Positions 21,746 through 30,262 of a stretch of DNA of 64,000 nt are shown in pieces. This stretch comes from Aliiroseovarius lamellibrachiae. GTDB taxonomy: Bacteria; Pseudomonadota; Alphaproteobacteria; Rhodobacterales; Rhodobacteraceae. A model generated the notes under the pieces. That model saw nothing but the letters and a program-made list of their open reading frames with translations, was not told where the DNA came from and searched no databases. Position 1 is the stretch's first letter; each line of letters starts with the position of its first letter. The position numbers and the translations under genes were made by a program. The DNA is taken from positions 186,001 through 250,000 of the forward strand of contig NZ_JAHEVJ010000004.1 in NCBI RefSeq assembly GCF_018599245.1. The letters are read 5' to 3'.

Positions 21746-24013
21746 ATGAGCGTTGGCGATCTAAATATTGCGATGGTTCTGAGGCTGGTTGACCGGGTCA
21801 CGGCGCCTGCAAAACCCGTGCTTGAGAAGGTGCGCGAGATCGGCACGCTGTCAGAGAAAGCCGGTCGTGCAGGCGTTGATTGGTCCAACCGGCAGATTGA
21901 GGCCAACCGCGCGCGCCAGGACGCATTAAAGGGCGAAGCCTTGGGCGTGGCAGCTTTGGCTGGTAGCCTATTGGCGCTGACCGAACCCGCCATTCAAGCT
22001 GAAAAGCGATTGGCCGAAGTTGCCAAGGTTGTTGATTTTGAAGCGGCGGACGGTCTGTCGATCATGGCAAAGGAGATCCGCGACCTAGTCACGTCGGGCG
22101 GGCTGGCGACAACCGCGCAAGGCGTGACGGATATCGTAGCCGCAGGCGCGCGCATGGGCGTTGTGAACGAAAACCTACCCGACGCTGAAAAGCGAAAACA
22201 ACTTTTAGAGTTTGCTACGGCCGCCAGCAAAATGTCGGTCGCCTTTGGCATTTCAGCCGATGAAGCGGGCGAAACCTTAGCCCGCTGGCGGCAAAACCTT
22301 GGGCTGACCCAAACGGAAGCCATGGCGCTTGGCGACACGGTCAACTTTCTGGGCAACACAATGGCCACGACCGAGGCTGACATTCTTCAGGTAATCAACC
22401 GGCAAGGTGTGGTTGCCAAAACGGCCGGGCTTGCCGCAAACGAAACCGCCGCTTTAAGCGCCGCAATTCTTGCCGCCGGTGCCAGCCCTGAGATTGCCGC
22501 AACGGGCCTGAAGAACTTCACAAACGCCCTGGTGAAAGGTGCCAGCCTTACAGACCGTCAAAGCTCCGTTTTCAAGGCGCTGGGGCTTGATGGTGTGGAA
22601 ATGGCAAAGCGGATGCAAACCGACGCTAAGGGCGGCATTATGGCCGTGCTTGAAGCCTTCCAAGAGATTGAACCATACCGCCGCAGCTCGTTAATCGGTG
22701 ATCTGTTTGGCGAAGAGGCCAAGGGCGCAATCACCCCGCTGATCGACAACGTCGAGCTGCTAGGCAACACCTTTGCAAATACCGCCGACACATCCGCTTT
22801 ATTGGGATTGATGGAAAAGGAATATCAGGCCCAAGCGGCAACCACACACGCACAGCGCCAGCGCCTCTTGCAATATGTGAGCGGTTTGGCCGTTGTTGTG
22901 GGCGGCGCTCTGTTGCCCGCCCTAAACGAGCTTATGGCGAGCGTCATGCCGTTGGTTTCCGGCTTTACAGATTGGGCGGCCGCGCATCCTGAATTGATTG
23001 CAAACGGGGCAAAGTTGGCAGGCGTGTTCTTGCTTTTGCGGGTCGCTTCAATTGCCGCCCGATTTGGTTTTTTCGCCTTGGCTGGTCCGGTACTGAAACT
23101 CATTCGTTTTGGCGGTTATCTCATGATCATTTTGCCCAAAGTTGGCGGCGTTCTTCTGTGGTTGGCGCGCGGTCCAACAAAGTTGTTGTTGTCGGCTGTC
23201 GGGCTGCTGGTCAAAGCGTTTGCGCGCCTGGCCATTGCCGCGCTTGCAAACCCCATCGGTGCAACCATCGCAGCGGTCGCGGCGCTGGCTTATGTGGTCT
23301 ACCAGAATTGGGACAAGATCGTTGCGTGGCTTATGGGCAAGATCGACACCGTGAAAGCCGCCTTTGAAGACGGGCTGTTTAAAGGCATTTTTACGCTCTT
23401 TAAAGAGTTCAACCCCATCACCCTGATCGCAGAAGCGATTGGCGGTCTGGCGGGGTATTTGGTTGAGGTCGGCGGGGGGCTTATGCAATCCATTTGGGAC
23501 GGCATGAGTTCGGTTTTAGGCACCATGGTTGAGGCGATCAAAAACAAGCTGTCTGGCATTGTGCCCGATTGGCTGCGCAAAGCCTGGAACTATGTAAACG
23601 GCGGATCTGGTGAAGGATCTGGCAAGCCGCCTGGACGCGATGCGGGTGGGCCGGTGCGCGCGGGCGTTCCTTATGAGGTTGGCGAACGCGGGCGGGAGAT
23701 CTTCATTCCCGGCGTGTCTGGCTCAATTCTGCCCGGTCGTGCGGTCAAAGCGGCAATGGCTGCGTCTATGATTGCAGGCCCGGCCGCTGCCATGCCGTCC
23801 AAAAATGAAATCACCCAGCGCATCGATGCGCGCCCCGCAATGCAAGCGCCCGCACAGCCGCAACAGATCATTCGCCAGGGCGACACCATTCATATCAGCA
23901 TCACATCCGCGCCAGGAATGGACAGCCGCGAGATTGCCCGTGCGGTTGCGCGCGAGCTGGACCGCCGGGGGGATGCCAAAAGCGGTGACCTACATGACGG
24001 GGGGGACTTCTGA
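21746..24013 (+). CDS. Tail tape measure protein, P2 gpT-like
   Basis: 755 residues. The N-terminal region (LNIAMVLRLVDRVTAPAKPVLEKVREIG) and the TP901-type core (ANETAALSAAILAAGASPEIAATGLKNFTNALVKGASLTDRQSSVFKALGLDG) mark a tape measure protein. Long helical stretches and a hydrophobic zone at about residues 380-530 (membrane-crossing candidate) are present. Its length sets tail length; 755 residues is close to P2 gpT (815). The gpU gene starts on its last base. Confidence 0.9.
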   Translation: MSVGDLNIAMVLRLVDRVTAPAKPVLEKVREIGTLSEKAGRAGVDWSNRQIEANRARQDALKGEALGVAALAGSLLALTEPAIQAEKRLAEVAKVVDFEAADGLSIMAKEIRDLVTSGGLATTAQGVTDIVAAGARMGVVNENLPDAEKRKQLLEFATAASKMSVAFGISADEAGETLARWRQNLGLTQTEAMALGDTVNFLGNTMATTEADILQVINRQGVVAKTAGLAANETAALSAAILAAGASPEIAATGLKNFTNALVKGASLTDRQSSVFKALGLDGVEMAKRMQTDAKGGIMAVLEAFQEIEPYRRSSLIGDLFGEEAKGAITPLIDNVELLGNTFANTADTSALLGLMEKEYQAQAATTHAQRQRLLQYVSGLAVVVGGALLPALNELMASVMPLVSGFTDWAAAHPELIANGAKLAGVFLLLRVASIAARFGFFALAGPVLKLIRFGGYLMIILPKVGGVLLWLARGPTKLLLSAVGLLVKAFARLAIAALANPIGATIAAVAALAYVVYQNWDKIVAWLMGKIDTVKAAFEDGLFKGIFTLFKEFNPITLIAEAIGGLAGYLVEVGGGLMQSIWDGMSSVLGTMVEAIKNKLSGIVPDWLRKAWNYVNGGSGEGSGKPPGRDAGGPVRAGVPYEVGERGREIFIPGVSGSILPGRAVKAAMAASMIAGPAAAMPSKNEITQRIDARPAMQAPAQPQQIIRQGDTIHISITSAPGMDSREIARAVARELDRRGDAKSGDLHDGGDF

Positions 24014-24435
24014 TGAACTTTGGGGGTGTAATGATGGCGCTTGGGGCCTTCCGTTTTGGAATGGCAAATGGGGCCTATCAAGAGTTTAACCGCAGCACGC
24101 CGCACCGTTGGAGCAAGGTCAACCGAATTGGCCGCGCGCCCGCGCTTCAGTATGGCGGGCCGGGCACAGAAGAAATTACAATTTCAGGTGTGATCTATCC
24201 CGCCTTCAGGGGCGGTTTACGCCAGGTTGACGGGATGCGCGCGAAAGCATCGTTGAGAGCGCCGCTTATGATGACCGACGGGTTGGGCTGGATCTGGAAC
24301 CGTTGGGTGATCACCAATGTGGATGAAGGCAAAAGCTTCTTCCTTGCCGACGGCGCGCCCCGCAAAATCGAATTCACTTTGAAACTTGAAGCCTATGGCG
24401 GTGACAGCACCGGCAGGCTTGGGGGGCTGTTTTGA
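24013..24435 (+). CDS. Tail protein, P2 gpU-like
   Basis: 140 residues. MMALGAFRFGMANGAYQEFNRSTPHRWSKVNRIGRAPALQYGGPGTEEITISGVIYPAFRGGLRQVDGMRAKA is diagnostic of gpU, which caps the tail tube end or links to the baseplate hub. The length matches P2. Its stop TGA overlaps a TTG start of gpX. Confidence 0.9.
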   Translation: MNFGGVMMALGAFRFGMANGAYQEFNRSTPHRWSKVNRIGRAPALQYGGPGTEEITISGVIYPAFRGGLRQVDGMRAKASLRAPLMMTDGLGWIWNRWVITNVDEGKSFFLADGAPRKIEFTLKLEAYGGDSTGRLGGLF

Positions 24436-24635
24436 ACACGCATCGCACAATTGACGGCGACATGGTGGACGCCATTTGCAAGGCCCACTATGGCCGCGAA
24501 GATATGACGGCCGCCGTCTATGAGGCGAACCCCGGTCTGGCGGGTCTGGGGCCGGTTCTGTCAAAAGGCGTGCTGATCATCTTGCCAAACGCCCCCGCCG
24601 CCCCTGTGCGCAAACCCGTAAGGTTGTGGACATGA
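24432..24635 (+). CDS. Tail protein X, P2 gpX-like, TTG start
   Basis: 67 residues. RTIDGDMVDAICKAHYGREDMTAAVYEANPGLAGLGPVLSKGVLIILPN is the LysM-like gpX family of baseplate proteins. Family members begin with a segment equal to the residues before the first internal ATG, so the TTG at 24432 (overlapping the gpU stop) is the likely start rather than ATG at 24462. The end overlaps gpD by 4 bases. Confidence 0.85.
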   Translation: MNTHRTIDGDMVDAICKAHYGREDMTAAVYEANPGLAGLGPVLSKGVLIILPNAPAAPVRKPVRLWT

Positions 24636-25612
24636 AGGTTGCCTATAAGATCGTGGCCAACGGTGCGGACGTCACCGGCGCGTTTAGTGACCGCCTTGTG
24701 AGCCTGACTATTACTGATGAAGCGGGCGGCGCATCCGACACGGCCGAGATCAGGCTTGATGACCGCGATTATGCCGTGGCGCTTCCACCTGAAGGGGCGG
24801 AACTGGAAATATCCATCGGGTTTGAAGGCAACCTGACCCTCATGGGCAAATATGTTGTGGACGAATTCAGCGGCGACATTTTCCCCGCCATGCTGGCAAT
24901 CAAAGCCAAAGCCGCAAACATGCTTGGCGGCATTCGCGACCGCAAAACCCGGTCATGGGAAAAGGCTAGCGTTCAAGACATTGTTGAAAAGATCGCGGGC
25001 GAACATGGCTTAAAGCCGGTTGTGGGCGACAGCGTGAAATCTGCCTTCTTTGAGTATCTGGCGCAAACGTCAGAAAGTGACCTGCATTTCCTCACCCGGT
25101 TGGCAAAGGATCTGGACGCTGTGGCCAAGCCAGCGGGCGGCGCATTGGTGTTTATGGCGCGCGGTGAAGGCAAGGCGGCCGACGGATCAGCGCTGCCCGT
25201 GACAACCGTTTTCCAGCATGAAATCGACACCGGGTCATGGTCCTTGCCCCAGCGCGGCAAATACGGCCGCGTCATCGCGGAATGGGGCGACAAGGGCGCG
25301 GGCAGCCTTAACACAGTGACGGCCGGGGATGAAAAACCAGAGCTGAAGCTCCGCCACCCCTACGCCACGAAAGATGAGGCGCAGCGCGCGGCAAAGGCGG
25401 CGCTGAAGAAATCGCAGCGGACTGGCGGAAAGCTCAAAATTCAGATGGGCGGGTTTTACCCAGACATGATGGCAGAGGCGTTTGTGAACCTTCCCGATAT
25501 CAAACCGGAATTGCGTGGCGAGTGGCTTATGACGCGCGTTGAACACCAGCTTGAAGACAGCTTAACAACCAGTTTTAACGCCGAACGCGGCAACGATGGT
25601 GCCAAGACATGA
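24632..25612 (+). CDS. Baseplate hub protein, P2 gpD-like
   Basis: 326 residues. AYKIVANGADVTGAFSDRLVSLTITDEAGGASDTAEIRLDDRDYAVALPPEGAELEISIGFEG and SDLHFLTRLAKDLDAVAKPAGGALVF are typical of gpD, the hub that holds the spike. The ATG at 24632 makes an ATGA overlap with gpX; GTG at 24626 is an alternative. Order U-X-D is as in P2, and this is the last tail gene proper. Confidence 0.9.
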   Translation: MKVAYKIVANGADVTGAFSDRLVSLTITDEAGGASDTAEIRLDDRDYAVALPPEGAELEISIGFEGNLTLMGKYVVDEFSGDIFPAMLAIKAKAANMLGGIRDRKTRSWEKASVQDIVEKIAGEHGLKPVVGDSVKSAFFEYLAQTSESDLHFLTRLAKDLDAVAKPAGGALVFMARGEGKAADGSALPVTTVFQHEIDTGSWSLPQRGKYGRVIAEWGDKGAGSLNTVTAGDEKPELKLRHPYATKDEAQRAAKAALKKSQRTGGKLKIQMGGFYPDMMAEAFVNLPDIKPELRGEWLMTRVEHQLEDSLTTSFNAERGNDGAKT

Positions 25613-25962
25613 AGCGCCCGCAATTCGAAGACCTAACCCCAGATCAGCAAGCGCAATTCGGCAACGGCGTTGGCCCTTATTGGCTGTCAGATCGGGCGCG
25701 CGCGGTGATCACCGGGGCCGCGAGCTGGTTCTTTGACGAGGCAAGCTGGCGGCACCACGACTTTGGCTATGCCGTTGGCGGTGATCGCTATGACCGCCGC
25801 CGCTGCGACGACAAGTTTCTGGCAGCCATGTTGCGCGATGCCATGCGCCAGAACGGCCCCATCTTTGGGCGTGAGCTGGTCGCGGTGCTGATAGCCATTA
25901 TTTTCTATCTGGCCGTCCGCATTGGTGGGCAATTTGGGTCATTTCAATATCGCGACGGGTAA
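25609..25962 (+). CDS. Small phospholipase A2-like protein with C-terminal membrane segment
   Basis: 117 residues. ASWFFDEASWRHHDFGYAVGGDRYDRRRCDDKFLAAML (residues 38-75) resembles the active-site region of phospholipase A2: a His-Asp pair (H50, D51), then Y54, and a CDD..F segment (C66-F70). A hydrophobic segment follows (residues ~88-105). The gene overlaps gpD by 4 bases, so it belongs to the tail operon. A role in membrane penetration or lysis is plausible. Only the catalytic motif is seen; calcium-binding loop residues are not clear. Confidence 0.55.
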   Translation: MKRPQFEDLTPDQQAQFGNGVGPYWLSDRARAVITGAASWFFDEASWRHHDFGYAVGGDRYDRRRCDDKFLAAMLRDAMRQNGPIFGRELVAVLIAIIFYLAVRIGGQFGSFQYRDG

Positions 25963-26091
25963 GTGCGACCTCATACCCCACTGACCAATATACTCTTTTG
26001 GCCGGAAATCATTGCAGAATCACCTATAGATTGAAACTCTGCATGAAATCCATTTCATCCTGCAACCAATGCAGCTGCAAAGAGAATTACC
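25963..26091 (+). other. Boundary between tail operon and AT-rich cargo
   Basis: 129 bases with no gene. Composition turns from GC-rich to AT-rich here, and this continues to about 27,830. No copy of the 20-bp late motif (4273-4292) is present, so the cargo genes may have their own promoter. A short weak ribosome site (AAAGAG, 26077-26082) precedes the next ATG. Confidence 0.4.
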
Positions 26092-27093
26092 ATGTCCAAA
26101 AAAAGAGCAACCGTCCAATATCGATATGTCAACACGGATGGTTTATGGAAGGAATTTCACCTCAAAGATATGGTGGTTGATATTCTTAGAAGAGCAACGC
26201 CAACTGGTTCAAATAAATATTTCGAAGACGTTAGCTTGAGAAAAATTGATCTTGATCAGGATGGAAGTTTTGTCGTTCTAAATAAACTTTCTGAAGAGGC
26301 GTCTTGGGATGGACCTCTAATTTGCGGTCAGCTTATCCATGTAAAAGCAGGAACAAACCTACCAGGTATTGATGGCAACCTAGATCAACCAATTCCCGAA
26401 CTCTCACTTCAAAACTTCAACATTGGTGAAAGTAAACAACTTGTGGAAGGCGTGCTTTATTTTGCTATCGGACAAAACCATGTGGGAATAATTGAAGGGC
26501 AGCGCACAAGAGCTCGAACTCTCGAAAGGTATCTTACCAGATTGCTGCAAGATGCGGAGGAAATGGAGCCAGGGAAGCATATCCTTCTAAACGCAAAACT
26601 TGAGGGAAAGGTTCGCTCAGTAAAAGCGCTCGAAGTTTCTCCTAGACGAATTCAAAAACACTCAACATCGGAGGCTTCGGATCCAACTGTATCATCTACA
26701 GCAGGATCAGCCGAAAGCGAAGGTTCTACAGTATTTGACGTCTTGCAACTTCTTGGGTGGAGCCAAGAAGACCTAATGAAGTTGGAAGATAGCGTTCCTG
26801 ATGACGGCTGGATTGAAGGAATGTTCAAGGTGGCGTTCAAACGGAAGGGCCGCAAATCAACATCCGTCGATAGAAAAATTTTAGAAACAGCACTTAGAAA
26901 TGTAGACGCCAATTCGATTGGATTGTTAGGAGAAGGAGCTAAAGAGCGAGGCGGCACAATTAAGCTGTCTAAAGTATGCAACATTCCAACTGAGGGTGAG
27001 CTTTTGAACCCGTCAGAAGCAATGAAAGCAATCGTTGAGAACCTTCGAACATGGTCGACTTCAGGTCGAATTGACTATAACTTTGAGCCATGA
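26092..27093 (+). CDS. Unrecognised 333-residue cargo protein, AT-rich
   Basis: I do not recognise a family. The N-terminal ~190 residues are mixed alpha/beta with LYFAIGQNHVGIIEGQRTRARTLERYLTRLLQDA (near residues 122-155). This pattern is seen in proteins of other accessory and defence loci, but not diagnostic. A Ser/Thr-rich linker (residues ~195-215) leads to a C-terminal part (FDVLQLLGWSQEDLMKLEDSVPDDGWIEGMFKVAFKRKGRKS). No signal peptide or membrane segment is visible. Base composition is clearly more AT-rich than the phage genes before it. It overlaps the next gene by 4 bases, so the two are co-translated. Confidence 0.75.
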   Translation: MSKKRATVQYRYVNTDGLWKEFHLKDMVVDILRRATPTGSNKYFEDVSLRKIDLDQDGSFVVLNKLSEEASWDGPLICGQLIHVKAGTNLPGIDGNLDQPIPELSLQNFNIGESKQLVEGVLYFAIGQNHVGIIEGQRTRARTLERYLTRLLQDAEEMEPGKHILLNAKLEGKVRSVKALEVSPRRIQKHSTSEASDPTVSSTAGSAESEGSTVFDVLQLLGWSQEDLMKLEDSVPDDGWIEGMFKVAFKRKGRKSTSVDRKILETALRNVDANSIGLLGEGAKERGGTIKLSKVCNIPTEGELLNPSEAMKAIVENLRTWSTSGRIDYNFEP

Positions 27094-27668
27094 TTTGGAT
27101 TGTTGCCATCATAGCTTTTGCTGCGGGACTTTGGATCCCTATCGGTGCTATTGATATTGGATTAGCTGGGCTTTTGGTGACATTTTTCGGGCTGCTAAGT
27201 GCCAGCGTGCTTCCGGCGATGTCACTACTGGTGGCAAACACACTGTCGCCCCGAAATAGCGTCAAATCACTTAATAGGCTATATGACAGGACAGCTCGCC
27301 TTATTAGAAAGTTGTGGCAGACACTTGGATTTCTCGTCACGGGTGCCATTTTTTCAATCGTTGTTGCTAAAACAAATACGCCACTACCAAATGAGATTTT
27401 ATCTTTGGACGTTCCCTGTTGGGCTAAGAACGCGCCAAATCAGATTATTCAGTCAATTGTGTGTACTTGCTTCGTAGTTGGCCTAGATCGGCTGCGTGTG
27501 ATCGGATCTGCTTTTAAAAGCGTTTTGGATGAACGCTATGATTTAGCCGTATCTGCAAGCCAAAAAAATGCCCGCGACAACTTAAAAGAACAAAAAAAAA
27601 TCGATGAAATCTTCCCAAAGTCAGAACGGTTCGGAGAAACAGTCGAAGTTGTAGCTGAAGACACCTAA
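27090..27668 (+). CDS. Cargo membrane protein, partner of the preceding gene
   Basis: 192 residues. Hydrophobic segments occur at about residues 2-18, 22-50 (IDIGLAGLLVTFFGLLSASVLPAMSLLVANTL), 75-92 (LWQTLGFLVTGAIFSIVV) and 118-135 (IIQSIVCTCFVVGLDRL), so three or four membrane passes are likely. The C-terminal ~50 residues are charged and probably cytoplasmic. It is the last gene of the prophage and is AT-rich like its partner. A soluble sensor plus membrane effector would fit an immunity or exclusion module; this is inference without a family match. Confidence 0.75.
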   Translation: MIWIVAIIAFAAGLWIPIGAIDIGLAGLLVTFFGLLSASVLPAMSLLVANTLSPRNSVKSLNRLYDRTARLIRKLWQTLGFLVTGAIFSIVVAKTNTPLPNEILSLDVPCWAKNAPNQIIQSIVCTCFVVGLDRLRVIGSAFKSVLDERYDLAVSASQKNARDNLKEQKKIDEIFPKSERFGETVEVVAEDT

Positions 27669-27692
27669 CTTTTCAAATATTGCACCGCTGCA

Positions 27693-27822
27693 ATTTTTTC
27701 AGTGTTCGCCTGAAACTGCGTCCCCTGTTTAAACAGACGTTTAATTGGAGTGTTTAAGCGTAGGCGTACCAATTACCAAAAAACGCGCTGCTGAAATTAT
27801 TTCTGTCAAACACTGAAAAAAT
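27693..27822. repeat. Candidate right end of the prophage with inverted and direct repeats
   Basis: A perfect 14-bp inverted repeat ATTTTTTCAGTGTT (27693-27706) and AACACTGAAAAAAT (27809-27822) brackets three copies of GTTTAA (27727, 27739, 27752), spaced 12 and 13 bases. Mu-type ends carry several transposase-binding repeats. The host gene stop is at 27833, so the prophage end lies just before it. The exact CA terminus and the 5-bp target duplication cannot be placed without the left end. Confidence 0.45.
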
Positions 27823-27832
27823 CCGTGGCGAG

Positions 27833-28054
27833 CTACAGCGGTGGCTGCCTGCGCATCCGAACCAGTTTAATTCCCAACACAATCCACGGTGCGCCATGCA
27901 TCATCAAATCAAAGATATCAATTGGCACCCGAAGCTCTCCATGCCACAACATGACCATCTTTTCCCAGACATGCGGCGGGGCAAAGGGCGCGAGCCCAAT
28001 GGTCAGACAAAAGACCAAAATCGTTCCGAAAGGAATGTCGTCAAGGATCGCCAT
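27833..28054 (-). CDS. Small host membrane protein (RND-transporter-annotated family)
   Basis: 73 residues. FGTILVFCLTIGLAPFAPPHVWEKMVMLWHGELRVPIDIFDLMMHGAPWIVLGIKLVRM has two membrane segments around VWEKM...GEL..PIDIFDL.MHG.P, a pattern of a short protein that databases often label RND transporter although it is far too small for one. Its true role is unknown. The stop lies within about 10 bases of the prophage right end, so the insertion is just downstream and the gene appears intact. Confidence 0.6.
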   Translation of the reverse strand: MAILDDIPFGTILVFCLTIGLAPFAPPHVWEKMVMLWHGELRVPIDIFDLMMHGAPWIVLGIKLVRMRRQPPL

Positions 28055-28187
28055 AATGCCCTCATATTACCGATTACATCATGATATCGCCTGCTCATTT
28101 TCGTCGAAATGTGGTGATAAGACGCGGCAGCAACTTTGCTGGGGCATCAATACCGTGACATCAATGACGAACTTCTGCTTGGGGAAA

Positions 28188-28264
28188 TGGCGCGGTTGAC
28201 GGGACTCGAACCCGCGACCCCCGGCGTGACAGGCCGGTACTCTAACCAACTGAGCTACAACCGC
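28188..28264 (-). tRNA. tRNA-Asp(GTC), copy 1
   Basis: 77 bases including encoded CCA (TGG on the + strand at 28188-28190). Acceptor GCGGTTG/CAACCGC, anticodon loop CTGTCAC giving anticodon GTC, and T loop TTCGAGT. An identical gene lies 315 bases away. It is read leftwards. Confidence 0.97.
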
Positions 28265-28502
28265 GCATGAGGGGGTATTTAGGCCGGGGGGGCTGGGGCG
28301 TCAATGGAAAAAGTGGTCCGAAATGAAATCAAATACACTCTGGCAACACATCACATGACTGGTCGCGATTTCGGGTCGAAACGCCTCGTCCATCCGCCTG
28401 CGACCCAAGCACATGTGCAACATCACATCGTCATTACAGAACGTGGAAAGTAAAAAAGCCCCGCCGATTGGCAGGGCCTTTTTAAAGCAAATCAGGCAGT
28501 GA
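28265..28502. other. Spacer between the two tRNA-Asp genes
   Basis: 238 bases with no plausible gene. A terminator at 28452-28483 lies 19 bases past the second tRNA-Asp. The remainder shows nothing recognisable. Confidence 0.5.
28452..28483 (-). terminator. Intrinsic terminator after tRNA-Asp copy 2
   Basis: GGCCCTGCC-AATC-GGCGGGGC on the minus strand forms a stem (one mismatch) followed by six T residues. The plus strand also ends in TTTTT, so it may work both ways. It lies just downstream of the tRNA gene read leftwards. Confidence 0.75.
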
Positions 28503-28579
28503 TGGCGCGGTTGACGGGACTCGAACCCGCGACCCCCGGCGTGACAGGCCGGTACTCTAACCAACTGAGCTACAACCGC
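28503..28579 (-). tRNA. tRNA-Asp(GTC), copy 2
   Basis: 77 bases, same sequence as the copy at 28188-28264, with encoded CCA and anticodon GTC. Followed by a terminator on the same strand. Confidence 0.97.
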
Positions 28580-28656
28580 CCACTGCCAGTCTTGCGACTG
28601 TTTGGGCGTTCTATTCTGCGCGCGCTGCACCGTCAAGCGACAAAGTGAACTTTTTC

Positions 28657-29250
28657 TCACTTTTCCAGTGTCACATGGCCAAGCGCTTGAGATAGATGGA
28701 AAATCACCCCCTGCCCGCCCGGAAGCTCTAACATTTCATACGGGTTTAAACCCAACCAGCGGGCACGTATCACCCGTGACAATATCCCGTGCGTAAAAAG
28801 AACCGCTGGCCCAGATAATTCCGCCAAGAAGGCATCACACCGGTGCTCAAGATCCGTCAGGGATTCTCCTCCTGGGCTCTGAAAGTTCCAAACAATTGGA
28901 TCCTCTTCAGCCAGCTTTGACAGCTCAGGCCAACCAAGATCAATTTCGCTCTGCGTCTTGCCTTCCCATTGGCCGAAGTCGATTTCAGACAACCGATCAT
29001 CCCCTTGAAGGGCGACGTTAAATCCCGCCAAGGCGATGTCGGCGGTTTTCCGGGCACGACCAAGCGGGCTGGAGAAAAACTTAACTTTGGACAGGTCCAG
29101 GTTTTGCCGTTGCAGAATGCCCCCCATCAGCCGCGCCTGCTCTCGCCCCTTGTCGGTCAGTGGGCTGTCCAACTTTCCTTGGTGGCGTTGCGCGACATTC
29201 CATTCTGTTTGCCCGTGCCGGATCACGTAAATCTCTGGGACTTCAGGCAT
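28657..29250 (-). CDS. Histidine phosphatase family protein (phosphoglycerate mutase-like)
   Basis: 197 residues. The catalytic motif IYVIRHGQTEWN is at the start, with SSPLGRARKTADIA, ERLSEIDFGQWEGKT-like DRLSEIDFGQWEGKT and VLFTHGILSRVIRARWLG supplying the rest of the phosphatase pocket. Members remove phosphate from small molecules or proteins through a phosphohistidine; the substrate here cannot be told. The start at 29250 is chosen because the catalytic motif begins a few residues later and the longer frame runs into the tRNA-Val gene. Confidence 0.85.
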   Translation of the reverse strand: MPEVPEIYVIRHGQTEWNVAQRHQGKLDSPLTDKGREQARLMGGILQRQNLDLSKVKFFSSPLGRARKTADIALAGFNVALQGDDRLSEIDFGQWEGKTQSEIDLGWPELSKLAEEDPIVWNFQSPGGESLTDLEHRCDAFLAELSGPAVLFTHGILSRVIRARWLGLNPYEMLELPGGQGVIFHLSQALGHVTLEK

Positions 29251-29325
29251 GGGCTCTCCAATACGAATTCGTGACGAATACACCCCTTTTACATCGGATG
29301 AGGCAGTATCAATATCAGGAGAAAA

Positions 29326-29401
<76 letters not shown>

Positions 29402-29517
29402 ATTCCGGAGCTTTGATTAACGCTGTGATCCGGTCAGCGCAAGAGTGTTTTTATAACAAACAGAAAAATCTTCCGTCCATCACCTGACGCCAATCCCTTG
29501 ATTTGGCATCTGTTAAT

Positions 29518-29593
<76 letters not shown>

Positions 29594-29612
29594 AACGCCG
29601 GCGTATTTATCG

Positions 29613-30119
29613 TCAGTCGGCGGCGGGCGCAAGGGGGTCAGTCGCGGATTTTTCAATCTTTTTCCGACGCAGTTTACAGATCAGAATTTCCGCATCCCCA
29701 AGGTCCTTTTTACGCTTCACCTGCATTTTGCCAAGCGACGGAAGTTTCAATTCCTCTCCCGCAGACAAAGACGCACCAAGCTCGGCCAAAGCGGCCTCTG
29801 TGATGTCGCGCACTTGATTGGGGCGCATACCCAAACGCTTTGCCACACGGACAATCATTTCTTTCTTGTTAACAGGGGCCCCATCCGCTGGTGTCACGTC
29901 TGACATTGCGCTCTTTTCCGCAGGCTTAGCGACGGCAACGGGCTTGCTGACCACAGGGGCAATAGCCGCATCAATGGCAGCGTTCGCTTTGGTTTCTGTG
30001 GCGCGCACCTTAAGCGGCGAAGTGGATTTCGGTGCCTTTGCACGGATTGCACCATCAGCGGATTTCGCACTGGTCCGCGTTTTGCTTCCAGCGGTCGATT
30101 TTCTTGATTTCGTGGCCAT
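29613..30119 (-). CDS. HU-like DNA-binding protein with Lys/Ala/Ser-rich N-terminal tail
   Basis: 168 residues. The C-terminal ~90 residues (KKEMIVRVAKRLGMRPNQVRDITEAALAELGASLSAGEELKLPSLGKMQVKRKKDLGDAEILICKLRRKK) follow the HU/IHF fold pattern. The first ~75 residues are low-complexity, rich in Lys, Ala, Ser and Thr, similar to a histone H1 tail. This would compact or coat DNA rather than bind a defined site. It lies directly downstream of lon; such extended HU proteins are found in several roseobacters. AT-rich DNA with TATATT at 30155-30160 precedes it. Confidence 0.75.
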   Translation of the reverse strand: MATKSRKSTAGSKTRTSAKSADGAIRAKAPKSTSPLKVRATETKANAAIDAAIAPVVSKPVAVAKPAEKSAMSDVTPADGAPVNKKEMIVRVAKRLGMRPNQVRDITEAALAELGASLSAGEELKLPSLGKMQVKRKKDLGDAEILICKLRRKKIEKSATDPLAPAAD

Positions 30120-30201
30120 TGTTACGCTCAGCCCCTTATTGTTTTCATTTGGGAATATATTAACCCGGTTGAGTTAACAAATCCAGTGCGCCGGGCAAAA
30201 G

Positions 30202-30234
30202 AAAACGGCGCACCGAAAACCAGCGCGCCGTTTT
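30202..30234 (-). terminator. Intrinsic terminator after lon
   Basis: AAAACGGCGC (30202-30211) and GCGCCGTTTT (30225-30234) form a 10-bp stem with A-rich and T-rich ends, placed 29 bases past the lon stop. It separates lon from the HU-like gene. Confidence 0.8.
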
Positions 30235-30262
30235 GATCAATATTCACGATGGGTTACGTAGG

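Noticed and set aside
27727-27757. TTAA half-sites as CtrA binding sites
   Set aside because: Spacing is 8 bases rather than 7, and position at the prophage end offers a better explanation.
27693-27822. 14-bp inverted repeat as a terminator
   Set aside because: The loop would be 102 bases; a terminator hairpin of that kind is not credible.
28301-28660. 119-codon minus-strand frame across tRNA-Asp
   Set aside because: It crosses a tRNA gene and a terminator.
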